A stretch of DNA of 64,000 bases from contig JAFFSR010000343.1 in NCBI GenBank assembly GCA_017163975.1, positions 5,588,001-5,652,000 on the forward strand, in the 5' to 3' direction. The stretch is from Anastatus disparis (Eukaryota > Arthropoda > Insecta > Hymenoptera > Eupelmidae). The position numbers and the translations under genes were made by a program. Positions 11,845-24,322 of this stretch are shown piece after piece (position 1 is the stretch's first letter; each line of letters begins with the position of its first letter). The notes below the pieces were generated by a model that was given only the letters and a program-made list of their open reading frames with translations, did no database searches and was not told the DNA's origin.

Positions 11845-14800
11845 ACGTCTATTACGCTGGCACAGCAACATTGAAACGCGACGATCTGATCTATACCATA
11901 TTTTGTTGCTAATTTGTTGCTAATTTGTTACGCCAGAAACGATTTTGTTGCTCCAGCCGTTTCCGAGAAACCATGGCTGTACTAGCGTAAGTCTTACGGT
12001 AGCACGACTACTGCTGTAACTTGTTTTCTAATTAAGATATTTTAACAATTTAAACGGGATAATTTGTTGCTAATTTGTTGCTGAAAGATGGCATATCGCT
12101 GGATTTCAAAATATTAATATTTGCCTAGATAATTAACACCATACATTGAAAAAATTTGAAAATTCACTGAAATAAAAGGTGCAATAAAAATTAATGAAGG
12201 ATATTTTGTTTCTAATTTGTTGCTGACATTTCCACCCGGAAACGATTTTGTTGCTCCAGCCGTTTCCGAGAAACCATGGCTGTGCTAGCGTAAGTCTTAC
12301 GCTAGCACGACTCCTGCTGTAATTTTTTTTCTAATTAAGATATTTTAACGATTCGAACGGGATAATTTGTTGCTAATTTGTTGCTGAAAAATGCCATATC
12401 GCTGGATTTCAAAATATTAATATTTGCCTAGATAATTAACACCATACATTGAAATAATTTGAATATGCACTAAATTGAAAGGTGGAATAAAAATTAATGG
12501 AGGAAATTTTGTTGCTATTTTGTTGCTGACATTTCCGCCCGGAAACGATTTTTTTGCTGCAGCCGTTTCCGAGAAACCATGGCTGTGCTAGCGTAAGTCT
12601 TACGCTAGTACGACCACTGCTGTAACTTTTTTTCTAATTAAGATATTTTCACAATTCAAACGGGATAATTTGTTGCTAATTTGTTGCTGAAGGATGGCAT
12701 ATTGCTGAATTTCTAAATATTAATATTTGCCTAGATAATTAACACCATACATTGAAAAAATTTGAAAATTCACTGAAATAAAAGGTGCAATAAAAATTAA
12801 TGAAGGATATTTTGTTGCTAGTTTGTTGCTGACATTTCTGCCCGAAAACGATTTTTTTGCTCCAGCCGTTTCTGAGAAACCATGGCTGTACTAGCGTAAG
12901 TCTTACGGTAGCACGACTACTGCTGTAACTTGTTTTCTAATTAAGATATTTTAACAATTCAAACGGGATAATTTGTTGCTAATTTGTTGCTGAAAGATGG
13001 CATATCGCTGGATTTCAAAATATTAATATTTGCCTAGATAATTAACACCATACATTGAAATAATTTGAATATGCACTAAATTGAAAGGTGGAATAAAAAT
13101 TAATGGAGGAAATTTTGTTGCTATTTTGTTGCTGACATTTCCGCCCGGAAACGATTTTTTTGCTGCAGCCGTTTCCGAGAAACCATGGCTGTGCTAGCGT
13201 AAGTCTTACGCTAGTACGACCACTGCTGTAACTTTTTTTCTAATTAAGATATTTTCACAATTCAAACGGGATAATTTGTTGCTAATTTGTTGCTGAAGGA
13301 TGGCATATTGCTGAATTTCTAAATATTAATATTTGCCTAGATAATTAACACCATACATTGAAAAAATTTGAAAATTCACTGAAATAAAAGGTGCAATAAA
13401 AATTAATGAAGGATATTTTGTTTCTAATTTGTTTCTGACATTTCCACCCGAAAACGATTTTGTTGCTCCAGCCGTTTCCGAGAAACCATGGCTGTACTAG
13501 CGTAAGTCTTACGGTAGCACGACTACTGCTGTAACTTGTTTTCTAATTAAGATATTTTAACAATTCAAACGGGATAATTTGTTGCTAATTTGTTGCTGAA
13601 AGATGGCATATCGCTGGATTTCAAAATATTAATATTTGCCTAGATAATTAACACCATACATTGAAAAAATTTGAAAATTCACTGAAATAAAAGGTGCAAT
13701 AAAAATTAATGAAGGATATTTTGTTTCTAATTTGTTGCTGACATTTCCACCCGGAAACGATTTTGTTGCTCCAGCCGTTTCCGAGAAACCATGGCTGTGC
13801 TAGCGTAAGTCTTACGCTAGCACGACTACTGCTGTAATTTTTTTTCTAATTAAGATATTTGAACGATTCGAACGGAATAATTTGTTGCTAATTTGTTGCT
13901 GAAAAATGCCATATCGCTGGATTTCAAAATATTAATATTTGCCCAGATAACTAACACCATACCTTGAAAAAATTTGAAAATTCAATAAATTAAAAGGTGA
14001 AATAAAAATTAATGGAGGATATTTTGTTGCTAGTTTGTTGCTGACATTTCTGCCCGGAAACGATTTTTTTGCTCCAGCCGTTTCTGAGAAACCATGGCTG
14101 TGCTAGCGTAAGTCTTACGCTAGCACGACCACTGCTGTAACTTTTTTTCTAATTAAGATATTTTAACAATTCGAACGGGATAATTTGTTGCTAATTTGTT
14201 GCTGAAAGATGGCATATCGCTGGATTTCAAAATATTAATATTTGCCTAGATAATTGACACCATACATTGAAAAAATTTGAAAATTCACTGAAATAAAAGG
14301 TGCAATAAAAATTAATGAAGGATATTTTGTTTCTAATTTGTTGCTGACATTTCCACCCGGAAACGATTTTGTTGCTCCAGCCGTTTCCGAGAAACCATGG
14401 CTGTGCTAGCGTAAGTCTTACGCTAGCACGACTACTGCTGTAATTTTTTTTCTAATTAAGATATTTTAACGATTCGAACGGGATAATTTGTTGCTAATTT
14501 GTTGCTGAAAAATGCCATATCGCTGGATTTCAAAATATTAATATTTGCCCAGATAACTAACACCATACCTTGAAAAAATTTGAAAATTCAATAAATTAAG
14601 AGGTGAAATAAAAATTAATGAAGGATATTTTGTTTCTAATTTGTTGCTGACATTTCCACCCGGAAACGATTTTGTTGCTCCAGCTGTTTCCGAGAAACCA
14701 TGGCTGTGCTAGCGTAAGTCTTACGCTAGCACGACTACTGCTGTAATTTTTTTTCTAATTAAGATATTTTAACGATTCGAACGGGATAATTTGTTGCTAA

Positions 14801-15043
14801 TTTGTTGCTGAAAAATGCCATATCGCTGGATTTCAAAATATTAATATTTGCCCAGATAACTAACACCATACCTTGAAAAAATTTGAAAATTCAATAAATT
14901 AAAAGGTGAAATAAAAATTAATGGAGGATATTTTGTTTCTAATTTGTTGCTGACATTTCCACCCGGAAACGATTTTGTTGCTGCAGCCGTTTCCGAGAAA
15001 CCATGGCTGTGCTAGCATAAGTCTTACGCTAGCTCGACCACTG
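11845..15043 (+). repeat. Left Foldback arm: tandem array of exactly 303-bp units
   Basis: The word ACCATGG recurs at 11970, 12273, 12576, 12879, 13182, 13485, 13788, 14091, 14394, 14697 and 15000, every interval being exactly 303 bp. Each unit holds GTGCTAGCGTAAG, one T, then CTTACGCTAGCAC (a palindrome with 13-bp arms, slightly degenerate in some units) and repeated GTTGCTAATTTGTTGCT words. Units fall into a few sub-types that alternate, for example with GATTTTGTTGCTCC or GATTTTTTTGCTGC before the palindrome, which points to duplication of multi-unit blocks. Confidence 0.93.
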
Positions 15044-15840
15044 CTGTGTGTCCATCAATGCATGCATACATGCATAGATGGATCGTATAATTTTTAAAAT
15101 CACCCACTATGCCACCACAATTTCTCAAACTTACGGAGACTTCCATATCCAGACAAAGTTCAGCGCACGCTCCGAACCAGTGCAGTTGACCTTAAAAATG
15201 TTTCCTATATCTATTTACACCAAAAATGATGAAAAAAGTGGTATACTTTTTCTACGAGTAGCCACAATACTTATGGTTCCTCCTCCTAAAATTATATAAT
15301 CTTTATGGTATATACGACAAGCTGCAATTACTTTCTTAAAATTTTGTAAAAAAACGAGAGATGGATAATATCTAAAAGTACAGGTGCAGTGTCAATTTTA
15401 AATCCACTTAAATGGAAAAATTAGCAATCATGTGGCTTTTTTATTAGTAGAATACCATAATCGAAATTAAAAATCTTAGTAATAATTCTATATTACACTT
15501 GCCTTGGCGTACGCGTCTCAAGTCCCAGAGAAAATAGTTTGAAAAATCGAAAAATATTTCCGAGCTCCATGTCACTCGTTGAATCAAATACCAATTTTTC
15601 GTGATTTAAAAGAAAAATTATAAGAGAAACATATCAAATAAAATATACTGCTTCAATTAATGAATTATCTTAATTGGATAATAAGTTACATTAGGAGTCG
15701 TACTGACGTTACATTTACGCTAATAAAGCCATGGTTACTAGAGAATAGCTTGAGCAAAAAAAATATTGATAAAAATATCAGCAAAAAATACGCAGAAAAA
15801 TATCAATCACTAATTTTCTTTCTACCTCATCGTTTACTTA
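15044..15840. other. Central region of the Foldback element, left part
   Basis: Positions 15297-15840 are also present, inverted, in the short element copy at 38188-40101, so they are ancestral core sequence. Positions 15044-15296 are not found there. That part starts with a small imperfect palindrome around ATGCATGCATACATGCAT (15058-15075) and contains a 73-codon open frame (15078-15299) with no recognised motif. The segment could be captured sequence; I cannot assign a function. Confidence 0.55.
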
Positions 15841-16204
15841 AGAGGCGGTCGGGACTATTTGCGGCATGGGGGCGCTGCAGGTGAAAGAAGAATATAAAAT
15901 ATTTTTTATACACGGATTTACAATTCATTAAGACAATAATATACTTCTAACGTTGTCAATAACTCTTGCCAGATATATCAAGAATAACTATCAATGCTAA
16001 TCTTGTTTGAAAAGTCGAAAATATTTTTGTAAAGCGAAAAATGTTGCGCGTGATAAAGCTGATTTTAACATGTGTATTTTTCTTTAGTGCGAAAGAGAAA
16101 GTAATACTAAAGAATGATGAATACATATGCTGACGCCGGCTCTATCTCGTGCTGCATTTTTCGCTTTACAACAATATTTTAGACTTTTCAAATAAGATTA
16201 GCAT

Positions 16205-16469
16205 TGTGGGGCCTGGGACTCCAACCAAAAGCCACACAGTATAGATGAGAGAAGGTAGATGTTTAAGGTTAAGTTGAATGAATACACGAGAGATATGGTT
16301 AAGCGAGAGAGGTTAAGCGTTGTTTTTGCTGAAGCCAGGGATACAGTCGGTAGTCAAGTGAGAGAGTAACGTTCGCACGCTAGCACGTTAACTCGTCTCA
16401 GAGGGGAAAGGATGCCTGTTTGTCATACGATAGGCTACTAATATATGTTCACACATACATGCCCCCACA
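16205..16469 (-). repeat. 3' LTR of the Ty3/gypsy element
   Basis: Begins TGTGGGGCCTGGGACTCC and ends ATGCCCCCACA on the plus strand. It has one 14-bp duplication (GAGAGAGGTTAAGC) not present in the other LTR. Confidence 0.92.
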
Positions 16470-16472
16470 ATA

Positions 16473-16492
16473 CTCCCCCCTTTTTTTTTTTT
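16473..16492 (-). promoter_or_regulatory. Polypurine tract
   Basis: On the coding strand a run of A followed by GGGGGGAG lies a few bases upstream of the 3' LTR. This is the expected position for the plus-strand primer of reverse transcription. Confidence 0.8.
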
Positions 16493-17132
16493 ATAACATT
16501 ACAATTATTACTTATACTAGTACCCTGGTTTACATTCTGTACTTGCGTACTCTTAAGGTTCCGTGTGTAACTATTTTCACGAATTTAGTTATTTTATCGC
16601 ATTTTTATCTGACTCCGTTTACATTCTACATTAATGTTTACTTTTATACATAGCTAACTATTTACATTTACAAAAAAAATTTTTAACAATGCTGATTTTA
16701 AACAATAGAATTATTACAAAATATGCTACTCGCACGTAAATGTACGCTTAATTACTCGTGCTTACTCGCACTTTATACTTATTTACACTTCGTGCTTCAT
16801 TCCACTTATTCATACAGCTCTGCTTAATGCACTTACATTACATAACTGTACTTATAGTACTTGCTCACGCACATACTTTGTGCTCGCTTGCACTTATGCG
16901 TTTTATATATTATTTCGTGCATGAATGCACTTGTTATGCTATATATTGCATCTCAAAACTTACTGAATTTACATATTTAATTAGTTTTAACAATTTTATG
17001 ACAATTTCACATTAACTATATGCTCTTATTTATACGACCGTATTGAATTATTTTTAAAACTAAACAAGTTAATTTTTATGTTTTACAATACATATTTTTA
17101 AGATTTCATACAATCAATATAACATTCTAATT

Positions 17133-17250
17133 TTTATCACATTTTACGCATCTAATACGCTCAGTCTTTAAAACTATCACATTTATGCGTTTACTACGCT
17201 CAGTCTTTAAAATTATCACATTTATGCGTTTAATACGCTAAGTTTTTACA
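17133..17250. repeat. Three-copy minisatellite, ~39-bp unit, in the retrotransposon 3' region
   Basis: CACATTTATGCGTTTACTACG followed by CTCAGTCTTTAAAA-like sequence starts at 17138, 17178 and 17217. It lies in the ~0.9-kb non-coding stretch between the small ORF and the 3' LTR, where I see nothing else. Confidence 0.75.
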
Positions 17251-17412
17251 ATGATTATCATACATTGTGCAACCATATGTTACTCGCGCTTAACGCGCTG
17301 AATAATAAAGAACTTGCATTATTGCCAACCATAAAAAACGTCATTTCACATTAAATATATAATAATATTTAACATATGCTTGCACGTCATACATTCTTGA
17401 CGTAAGTCACAT

Positions 17413-17793
17413 TTACTCTAGCATTCTCACACACATACGCACTATCACTACACTGAGTTCATAGTCTTGTCTCCTCCTGTGTTCTTGCGCCACCATCATG
17501 TTGCGTTGGGCTGCCCTTCGTAGGGCGTTCTCGCGGGTTGTAAAATAACCCCGAAATTGCTCCTCGAACTCCTCAAAAGCAATCTCCGCCAGCCTCATTT
17601 CATGCTTGAAAGCCATGTCAGTTGTTTGCGTAATACGGCGAGAGAGGTCCGTCTTGATTCTTGATACTTCTTCCATCACTGCAGAACACAGGTACACTAA
17701 CACTGAGAAAGGAAGCACACTAAAGTTTATTAGAAATAAGGTCACAGTGGTGTTCCTATAAAAGTGGAACGCAGTCCAGTAGGAACGAGCCAA
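17413..17793 (-). CDS. Small ORF of unknown function downstream of pol
   Basis: An intact 126-codon frame lies on the element's coding strand between the pol stop (17919) and the 3' LTR. The predicted protein has a hydrophobic segment at about residues 16-38, resembling a signal anchor, followed by a strongly charged helical part with many E, R and K residues and no cysteine cluster. This is the place an env-like gene takes in some Ty3/gypsy elements, but the product is far too short for a typical envelope protein and no fusion or cleavage motif is visible. The frame starts inside the third copy of a hairpin repeat also found in the 5' leader (17752-17786). It could be a truncated accessory gene or a chance frame; unlike gag and pol it has no internal stop. 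Confidence 0.4.
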   Translation of the reverse strand: MARSYWTAFHFYRNTTVTLFLINFSVLPFSVLVYLCSAVMEEVSRIKTDLSRRITQTTDMAFKHEMRLAEIAFEEFEEQFRGYFTTRENALRRAAQRNMMVAQEHRRRQDYELSVVIVRMCVRMLE

Positions 17794-17918
17794 AGCTACC
17801 TAAATGAAAGGAAAAAAAAAGAAAAAAAATTATTAATACACATAATAAACAACATATATACATAAAAAAACATAATAAATTAATATAATACAATCAGTGT
17901 AACATCCTTACTCATATT

Positions 17919-20900
17919 TCAATCATTCTTTACTTTCTTACGATACTTAAAACTATTTACAAAAGCGGGTGGAGCATGGTTCCCTACGTTAACGCTAACG
18001 TCAAACCTAACTGTTTTTTTAATAGCGGTTTCTTTACAATCTCTTTTAAGGATGCTATCAGTTCTTTTTCTCCTTTTTAAGATGTTAGGCACAAATCTTT
18101 CCTTTTTTTGCCTTTGGGGAACCGTACTTGCATCTTCAATGCTCTTGCCTTCGTCATTCTGTACACTATTGGCAGTATCCGGCTGACTGACCATTGTCAG
18201 TTGATCGTAATCTTGCTGGCCAACTTCAGCTGGGTTTGCCTCGTCTACTGGACCAATCTCGTCAGAGACTTCCTCTAACCGCTCTTCGACGGCGCTCCGC
18301 GCATCTTCTGCGTTACGGTGGACTTCCACCTCAACCGACGTTTGATTGTGTACAGAGGTTTGCGAGGTATTGTTGGTTTGTGACGATGGCATGGGTGGTT
18401 GCTCTTCGTCTAGAGCATCTTCCTGCACTCGTTGTTCGACTGGTGTAAGCTGTTCCTCACTTCTCAGGAAGAAAGCTGGTTTTAATCTATCAGCCGTAAC
18501 CACCACATTCCTGCCGTTTTTCTCGATTGTATAGTTTCTACCACCGTCATGCCTCGCTATAACCTTATGCGGTCCCGTATATGGATGCGTAAGTGGCAGT
18601 TTAACCGCCTTCACCCTTTCGAAAACGTGGGTGCAGTGGCTCCATTCTTTAAAAACAAAAGGTTTTATTGCACAGTTGTGCATGGCAGGCACTGGCTTAA
18701 TTTGCCTTATGTAATCTTTGAATTCAACAAGGAATTCGCCTGCATCATGCGCATTGATCTCACGAAATTCACAGAGATCACCTGGTACAGTCAGCGTCGT
18801 ACCGTATAAAAATTCGGCTGGGCTTGCCCCCGTATCCAGTCTCAAACGCGTGCGCAGACCAAGCATTACGGTAGGCAGGACCCTGGTTCATTTAGCGGTC
18901 TCTGTGTGGCACATGATTGCGGCTTTAAGAACACGGTGCCATCTCTCGACAATACCGTTGGAGGCTGGATGATATGGTGTCGTCCTGATCTTCTTACACC
19001 CGATATAATTCAACAGCTGTTTGAACAACTGCGCCTCAAATTGCCTCCCTTGATCGCTCGTAATAATCACCGGTGCGCTAAATCTCGCCACCCAATTATC
19101 ATAAAAAGCGCGTGCAACTGTGGGAGCGGATACATCTTGCAGCGGAACTGCCTCTGGCCACCTTGAAAATATATCTATCATTGATAAGATATATCTGTAC
19201 CCTTCACATGATGGAAGTGGGCCCACGAGATCCACATGAACATGGGTGAAACGAGCATCTGGCTCGGCGAATTTCGACGGTAAAAATTTATTCTCGCGAG
19301 AGATTTTGGATTTTTAGCAATTAATACATGCCTTGCACCATGCAGCTATCTCGAGGTTCATCTTGGGCCATACATATTGCTGTCTAATCAGCTTAGCTGT
19401 TACTTTGCCCGATGGATACGAGTTTTGATTGTGAAACAGGTTAATAATATCCTGTCTTAATTCTTTAGGGACGTAAGGGCGGAAAACCTGATCTACTAAT
19501 TCTACGTACACGAAGGTCTTACCGGCTCCCCATTGCAGCTTGATTAATTTAAGGAGATGACTGGGGTTATCTAAAATCGCCGTTAATTCCTCATCCTCTA
19601 GCTGCTTTTCTGCTAGCTCCTCTAAAGAAAAAAACGTAGGAAATCTTACGTCCTCGATCCTTGATAAGGAATCTGCTACTGCATTATCCTGTCCAGGAAG
19701 ATAGCATATTTCCGTATTGAATTCTGCTATATACGATAGCCTTCTACCACGAATTGCTGGGCAATCTTCTACGTTCTGTGCAAGTGCGTAAATGAGCGGC
19801 TTATGATCGGTATAAATTTTAAACTCCCGACCCTCAAGATAGTATCTAAAATATTTAAGCGCTTCATAAATAGCTGACAATTCTTTGTCTAAAACACAAT
19901 AATTCCTTTGCGCAGGTGTGAATTTTTTAGAAAAAAATGCTAATGGTTGCCACGAGTCACCTACTAATTGCTCCAACGACGCGCACATCGCGAAGTTCGA
20001 AGCGTCCGTTACGACTCTAACTTCCGCGTTTTCTGCTGGGAACGCTAAATAAGCTACCTCTGCTAATTCTTTTTTTGTTTTTTCGAATGCGTCTCCGGCT
20101 TCTTTTGTCCATACTACAGGACGTTTATCCTTTTTCTTAATATCACTAATTAATGCATTTAAATGGCGCTGCGTTTCAGCTGCATGCGGTAAACATTTTC
20201 TATAAAAATTAATCATACCTAAATATCTACGCATATCATCTTTAGTCTCTGGCTTAGGGAATTCTACTATAGCTTTAACTTTACTTGGGTCCGGGCGGAA
20301 TCCTTCTCCGCTTACCTGGTGTCCAAGGAATATTAACTCCGACACGCCGAACTTGCATTTATCCACGTTCAAACGTAAGTGAAACTTGGCGAGCCGTTCA
20401 AATACGATTTTAAGGTGTTCCTCGTGCTCCTCTGGCGATGAAGATGCAACGAGAATATCATCCACGAACGCGAATGCAAAGTCTAAATCTCCCAGGGCTA
20501 GATTGACGTACCGCTGGAAGGTTTGAGCGGCATTTCTGAACCCGAACGTCATTACAAGATACTCAAAGAGACCGAAAGGCGTAACAACCGCAGTTTTGGG
20601 TATGTCTTCCGGAAAAATTGGTATTTGCAAGAACGCTTGTTCGAGGTCCAGAGCAGAGAATATACTTTTGTCGTGTAAGTTGCTCGTAAAATCGTATAAA
20701 TGCGGCAAGGGATACCTGTCAGGAACCGTAATGTTATTTAGTTTACGATAATCACCGCAAATACGCCAGCTTCCGTCCTTCTTGGGTACCATATGGATGG
20801 GTGAAGCCCACGGACTTTTCGAAGGTCTACAAATACCCTCCTCGACCCATTTCTCGAACGCCTTCTTGGCGGCTCTGAGCTTCTCTGGTAGAAGTCTACG

Positions 20901-21188
20901 TGGCCTTTGTGCGACGGGGGGTCCCGTTGTTTTAATGTAGTGGTATACACCCCTATGTTTTGCTGGCAAGGGATCTTCTAAACCAACTATTGAAGGATAC
21001 TGGCTTAACAACTTCGCGTATTTATTACCCGGGTCAACGATCGATACTTGAACTAATGCGGCGGTTTTGTTGAATCCTTTGACGGATTCTTGCGTCTCAC
21101 CATCCACCAGTCTTCTTCTCGTAAGATCTGGTAGTAGATGGTATTGTTTCAGCATATCTCCGCCTAAAATCGATAACCAGACGCGCAC
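17919..21188 (-). pseudogene. pol: Retrotransposon pol: protease remnant, reverse transcriptase, RNase H, integrase
   Basis: The first ~30 codons (from 21188) are only the end of an aspartic protease ([13 protein letters not shown]); the active-site DTG half is missing. Reverse transcriptase follows, with the catalytic FVDDILVAS segment near 20470. RNase H follows, with TDAS near 20010, a KEL segment near 19890 and TDHKPL near 19810. A TAA at 19314-19316 interrupts the frame just after the HHCC-like linker. The same frame then continues through integrase with its D, D, E residues (HVDLVGP near 19230, ITSDQG near 19068, NGIVERW near 18955). A TGA at 18888-18890 replaces a probable tryptophan codon. 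The same frame runs on to 17919 and includes a GPY/F module (PYTGPHKVI near 18575) and a long polar tail. Two nonsense codons and the protease loss inactivate it. Confidence 0.9.
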
Positions 21189-21195
21189 GCCTCAT

Positions 21196-22564
21196 CTACG
21201 CGTCAGTTTGGGGGTTTAAAGACTTGATAACGTCTCCTCTTCTATTCGGACTTTTCGCGCTATCAGTCGGTCTAAAACTATTACTTCTTCTGAAATTTTT
21301 ATTTTTTACGTCCGAATTTTTCCATGCACAGGGTTTTATGCATCTATAAGCCTTATTTCCGTATTTAGCATGATATTTACAAAACTTATTCGCGGATCTA
21401 CTTCTATTTCTATCTTTATTATCGCGACTACGAGATCTTGTTCGTCTCTCACTGGCATAGTCGCGTTTTTTATTTAATTGGTCTTGCACGACTGCTTCTA
21501 TTCTCGCTATTTCTTCCGCGTTATCTTTACTTTTTTCGACCGCGTTTATCTCCTTTTTACTTTCGCGCAGATTTTTATATACTTCATCCGCGTGTCTAAC
21601 GAGTGTCGCTTCATCCGCATCTGCACCGTATCCTGCCATATAATATTTAATACTAGGGATGAGGTTATGCCTCCATGCCTCGAGGACCATCTGCCGAGGG
21701 ATCCGTCCTCTTGCTATATGCAGCATCTCGTTTAGGAACATCGAGGGTTTTTTATCGCCCATTTTATACCCAGCAAAAAGGATTTTAGATTCACTTTCGG
21801 CGGATCTTCCGTATTTTTCTAGTAAGTGACTTTTTAATCCTTCGTATCTTTGTCCCGGCAGCAATAATTTAGTAATCTCGGCCGCCTCATAAATTACGCT
21901 TTTATCGAGATTAGTTATCAACGCGTAAAATTTTGCGTTATCGTCCATCGGCCTAGGAAAGTTAATTTGGCTCTCGAAAATGCTAAACCACGTATCCAGG
22001 TCCTACGCCCGGAGTAGGTATGGGAACTTCTTGATTAGTATTTGCGGCGTCGATACGCCTTTGATTATCTAGCGTCGATATGGGGTCTACTGGTGGTACG
22101 TTGCCTCCTGTCGGTATATTACCGACCGCGTTATTATTACCGACCATAGCTACTGGTTTACCTACACTCGCTTTCAACGCATCAATCTCTTCACGCATTT
22201 TTTCTACTAATTTGTCGCGTTCTTCTAGCTTCGCGAGCCAAACTTTATAATCTTCTGTATATTTATCGCGTAACTGATGCATTCTCTCGCGGTGCGTTCT
22301 CTCTTAGGCTTTTACAAACTCCTCGAACCTATTTCCTATTGGTGCTTTATTTGCACCATTTTCCGTGATACCCCCGGCAGCCTCCAGCGGACTACTTTGC
22401 GGATTTTTTAACCCTATTCTTCGACTATCTACTTGTTCTTTAAATTTATTGTAAGAATTCAGTGTCTGTTGAAGGTCTAAATTATCGTTTATAACCTTAT
22501 TCACCCTAGAAATTTCCGTGATATTAAACGCGCTGTCATTGTCAACTTCCATGCTAATACTCAT
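21196..22564 (-). pseudogene. gag: Retrotransposon gag with CHCC zinc finger
   Basis: Translation can start at the ATG at 22564. A TAA at 22304-22306 interrupts the frame, which continues in phase through a coiled-coil-like, charged stretch. Near 21985-22000 the frame must shift to give the capsid start (WFSIFESQINF) that continues to 21196. Near the C-terminus the protein has an arginine/serine-rich segment and a C-x3-H-x9-C-x3-C finger (CKYHAKYGNKAYRCIKPC). This CHCC spacing, instead of the usual CCHC knuckle, is typical of CsRn1/Kabuki elements. The stop at 21196 is followed almost directly by the truncated protease frame, so a deletion seems to have removed the gag-protease junction. Confidence 0.85.
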
Positions 22565-23700
22565 TTTGCGCGTGTTAACAATTGAAAAAGGAAAAATATA
22601 CGTTAATTAAGATACGCAATGCGCTCCGAAAATGGTCTGTCTAAAATAATTGATCGGTCCAATAATAATTAACTAAATACACAATTGCAGTACGAGCGGC
22701 TAAAATAATAATTCACGCTACACGACTTTAATAAATTAAACAATATAACAAAAATTATATACAATGTGAAAAAAAAAATAATACATAAATTATTTACAAT
22801 TTGAAAACAATTTATGACATAATAAATTAATACGACACGAATTTACATAAATTATATACAATTGAATAAATAAATAAATAAATAAACAACGATACACGAA
22901 TAAATAAATTAATAACAACATGAATAAATAAATTATCACGACACGCTCGCATATACAACTGAATATTTATTACAATAAATAATCTTGAATACAAATAATA
23001 TTATAAAATAAAATAATTCTATCCCCGGTACAAAATTCTCGCTTTGTTTACGAGATAACTTTGGGTCTAAACGCGCCTTGTTTATGTTACTCGACTAACT
23101 ACTATGCTTTTCAAAACATAAAAGGTCGCGTTCTAACGGCTTTTTGTCACCTATCAACCTTGAACGGTCACCTCGAGTTCGTTCGAATATTCTAGAATTT
23201 TCGATTTTAATATTAAAATTTACCTCGCGAATTTTCTTTGTTCTTGAAATTTTTCGCGAATTTTCTCTCTCCTCGATACACTTACATCAATTTTTTCGCA
23301 TTTACTTATATTTTGCACTTGTAATATTTCGTGCGTGCGATGGCTTACAATTTTTACATTTTCTTCCCTACTTATTATTTATTAATACGTGGAAAATAGG
23401 ATATTAATTGCTATTAATTTTGATATTTTAAGAATAAATATCTTGTTTGGCCAAGTAAACCCTAGTAGCTTGTACCTATAAAAGAGGCGAAAAGCCAGTA
23501 GGCACAGAACTCCAGGACGTCCTTAGCTGCGCAAGATAACATATATGCATTAATTTGCTGCTCTGGTAGACTCAGATGCCCCAGAAGTACGTGCCTATAA
23601 AAGTGGCAAAAAGCCAGTAGGAAACGTACCCCAAGACTCTTTGTCGCACAACAGCATTGGATATTTAAGAAAAAAAACTGAATATTTTATGCTTTCCACT

Positions 23701-23742
<42 letters not shown>

Positions 23743-24305
23743 GTATATATTTTATATGTGTATCAATTAAGTGAGAAAAGAGAAAAAACTCTACGAACTG
23801 ACCGCTAAGGCGAATTTTACTTTAACTTATAATATATTTTACGCTTATTTCGCGTTAACCATGCTCCGCCCGCACACGCAATACAATTTTTACGTAGAAC
23901 GTGCGCGCAGTACTTATGTCGCACTTGCTTTCGGAGCTGTGTACAATTTTCTCTTATGACACCTGTACGCGACTTAATTGCACGTTACAGGATATCATAT
24001 ACTCTATGTATTCTAAACTTTCTGTGCACTGTACGCGACTTAGAATGCGCCTGACAGTACACAGAAATCAAGACTATTTGCGACTTATGCAGAAACAAAG
24101 ATTGATGCTTTTCTCTGCTCCGCTAAATAGCTTTCTTTTCTTTAAAAAGAAAATAAAATAACCTCGTTTTATCACCTTTGATATTTCCAAAAGGGGCAGC
24201 GTGCTGCCTCTCTTTCTCTCTTTACCCTGCCGGTCGGTGGCGATGATGCTCGATGAGAGATGATGCCTCACGACGCGACTTGAATCCTGCAGAACGTGTC
24301 CTGAA
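22565..24305 (-). other. Untranslated 5' leader of the Ty3/gypsy element
   Basis: About 1.7 kb between the primer-binding site and gag. It is AT-rich, with an (AT)n tract at 23704-23760 and two copies of a hairpin repeat containing CCTATAAAAG (23471-23506, 23587-23629). Short open frames are present but carry no motif, and I do not treat them as genes. Confidence 0.7.
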
Positions 24306-24320
24306 GACTCGGTGTCACCA
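24306..24320 (-). promoter_or_regulatory. Primer-binding site, tRNA-Trp-like
   Basis: On the coding strand TGGTGACACCGAGTC begins two bases inside the 5' LTR. The TGG matches a tRNA CCA end. The sequence is close to the TGGTGACCCCGACGTG primer site used with tRNA-Trp by CsRn1-type elements, with some mismatches. Confidence 0.65.
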
Positions 24321-24322
24321 AT

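Noticed and set aside
17413..17793. env gene of a gypsy-type endogenous virus
   Set aside because: Too short, with no cleavage or fusion motif and no cysteine pattern; only the position fits.
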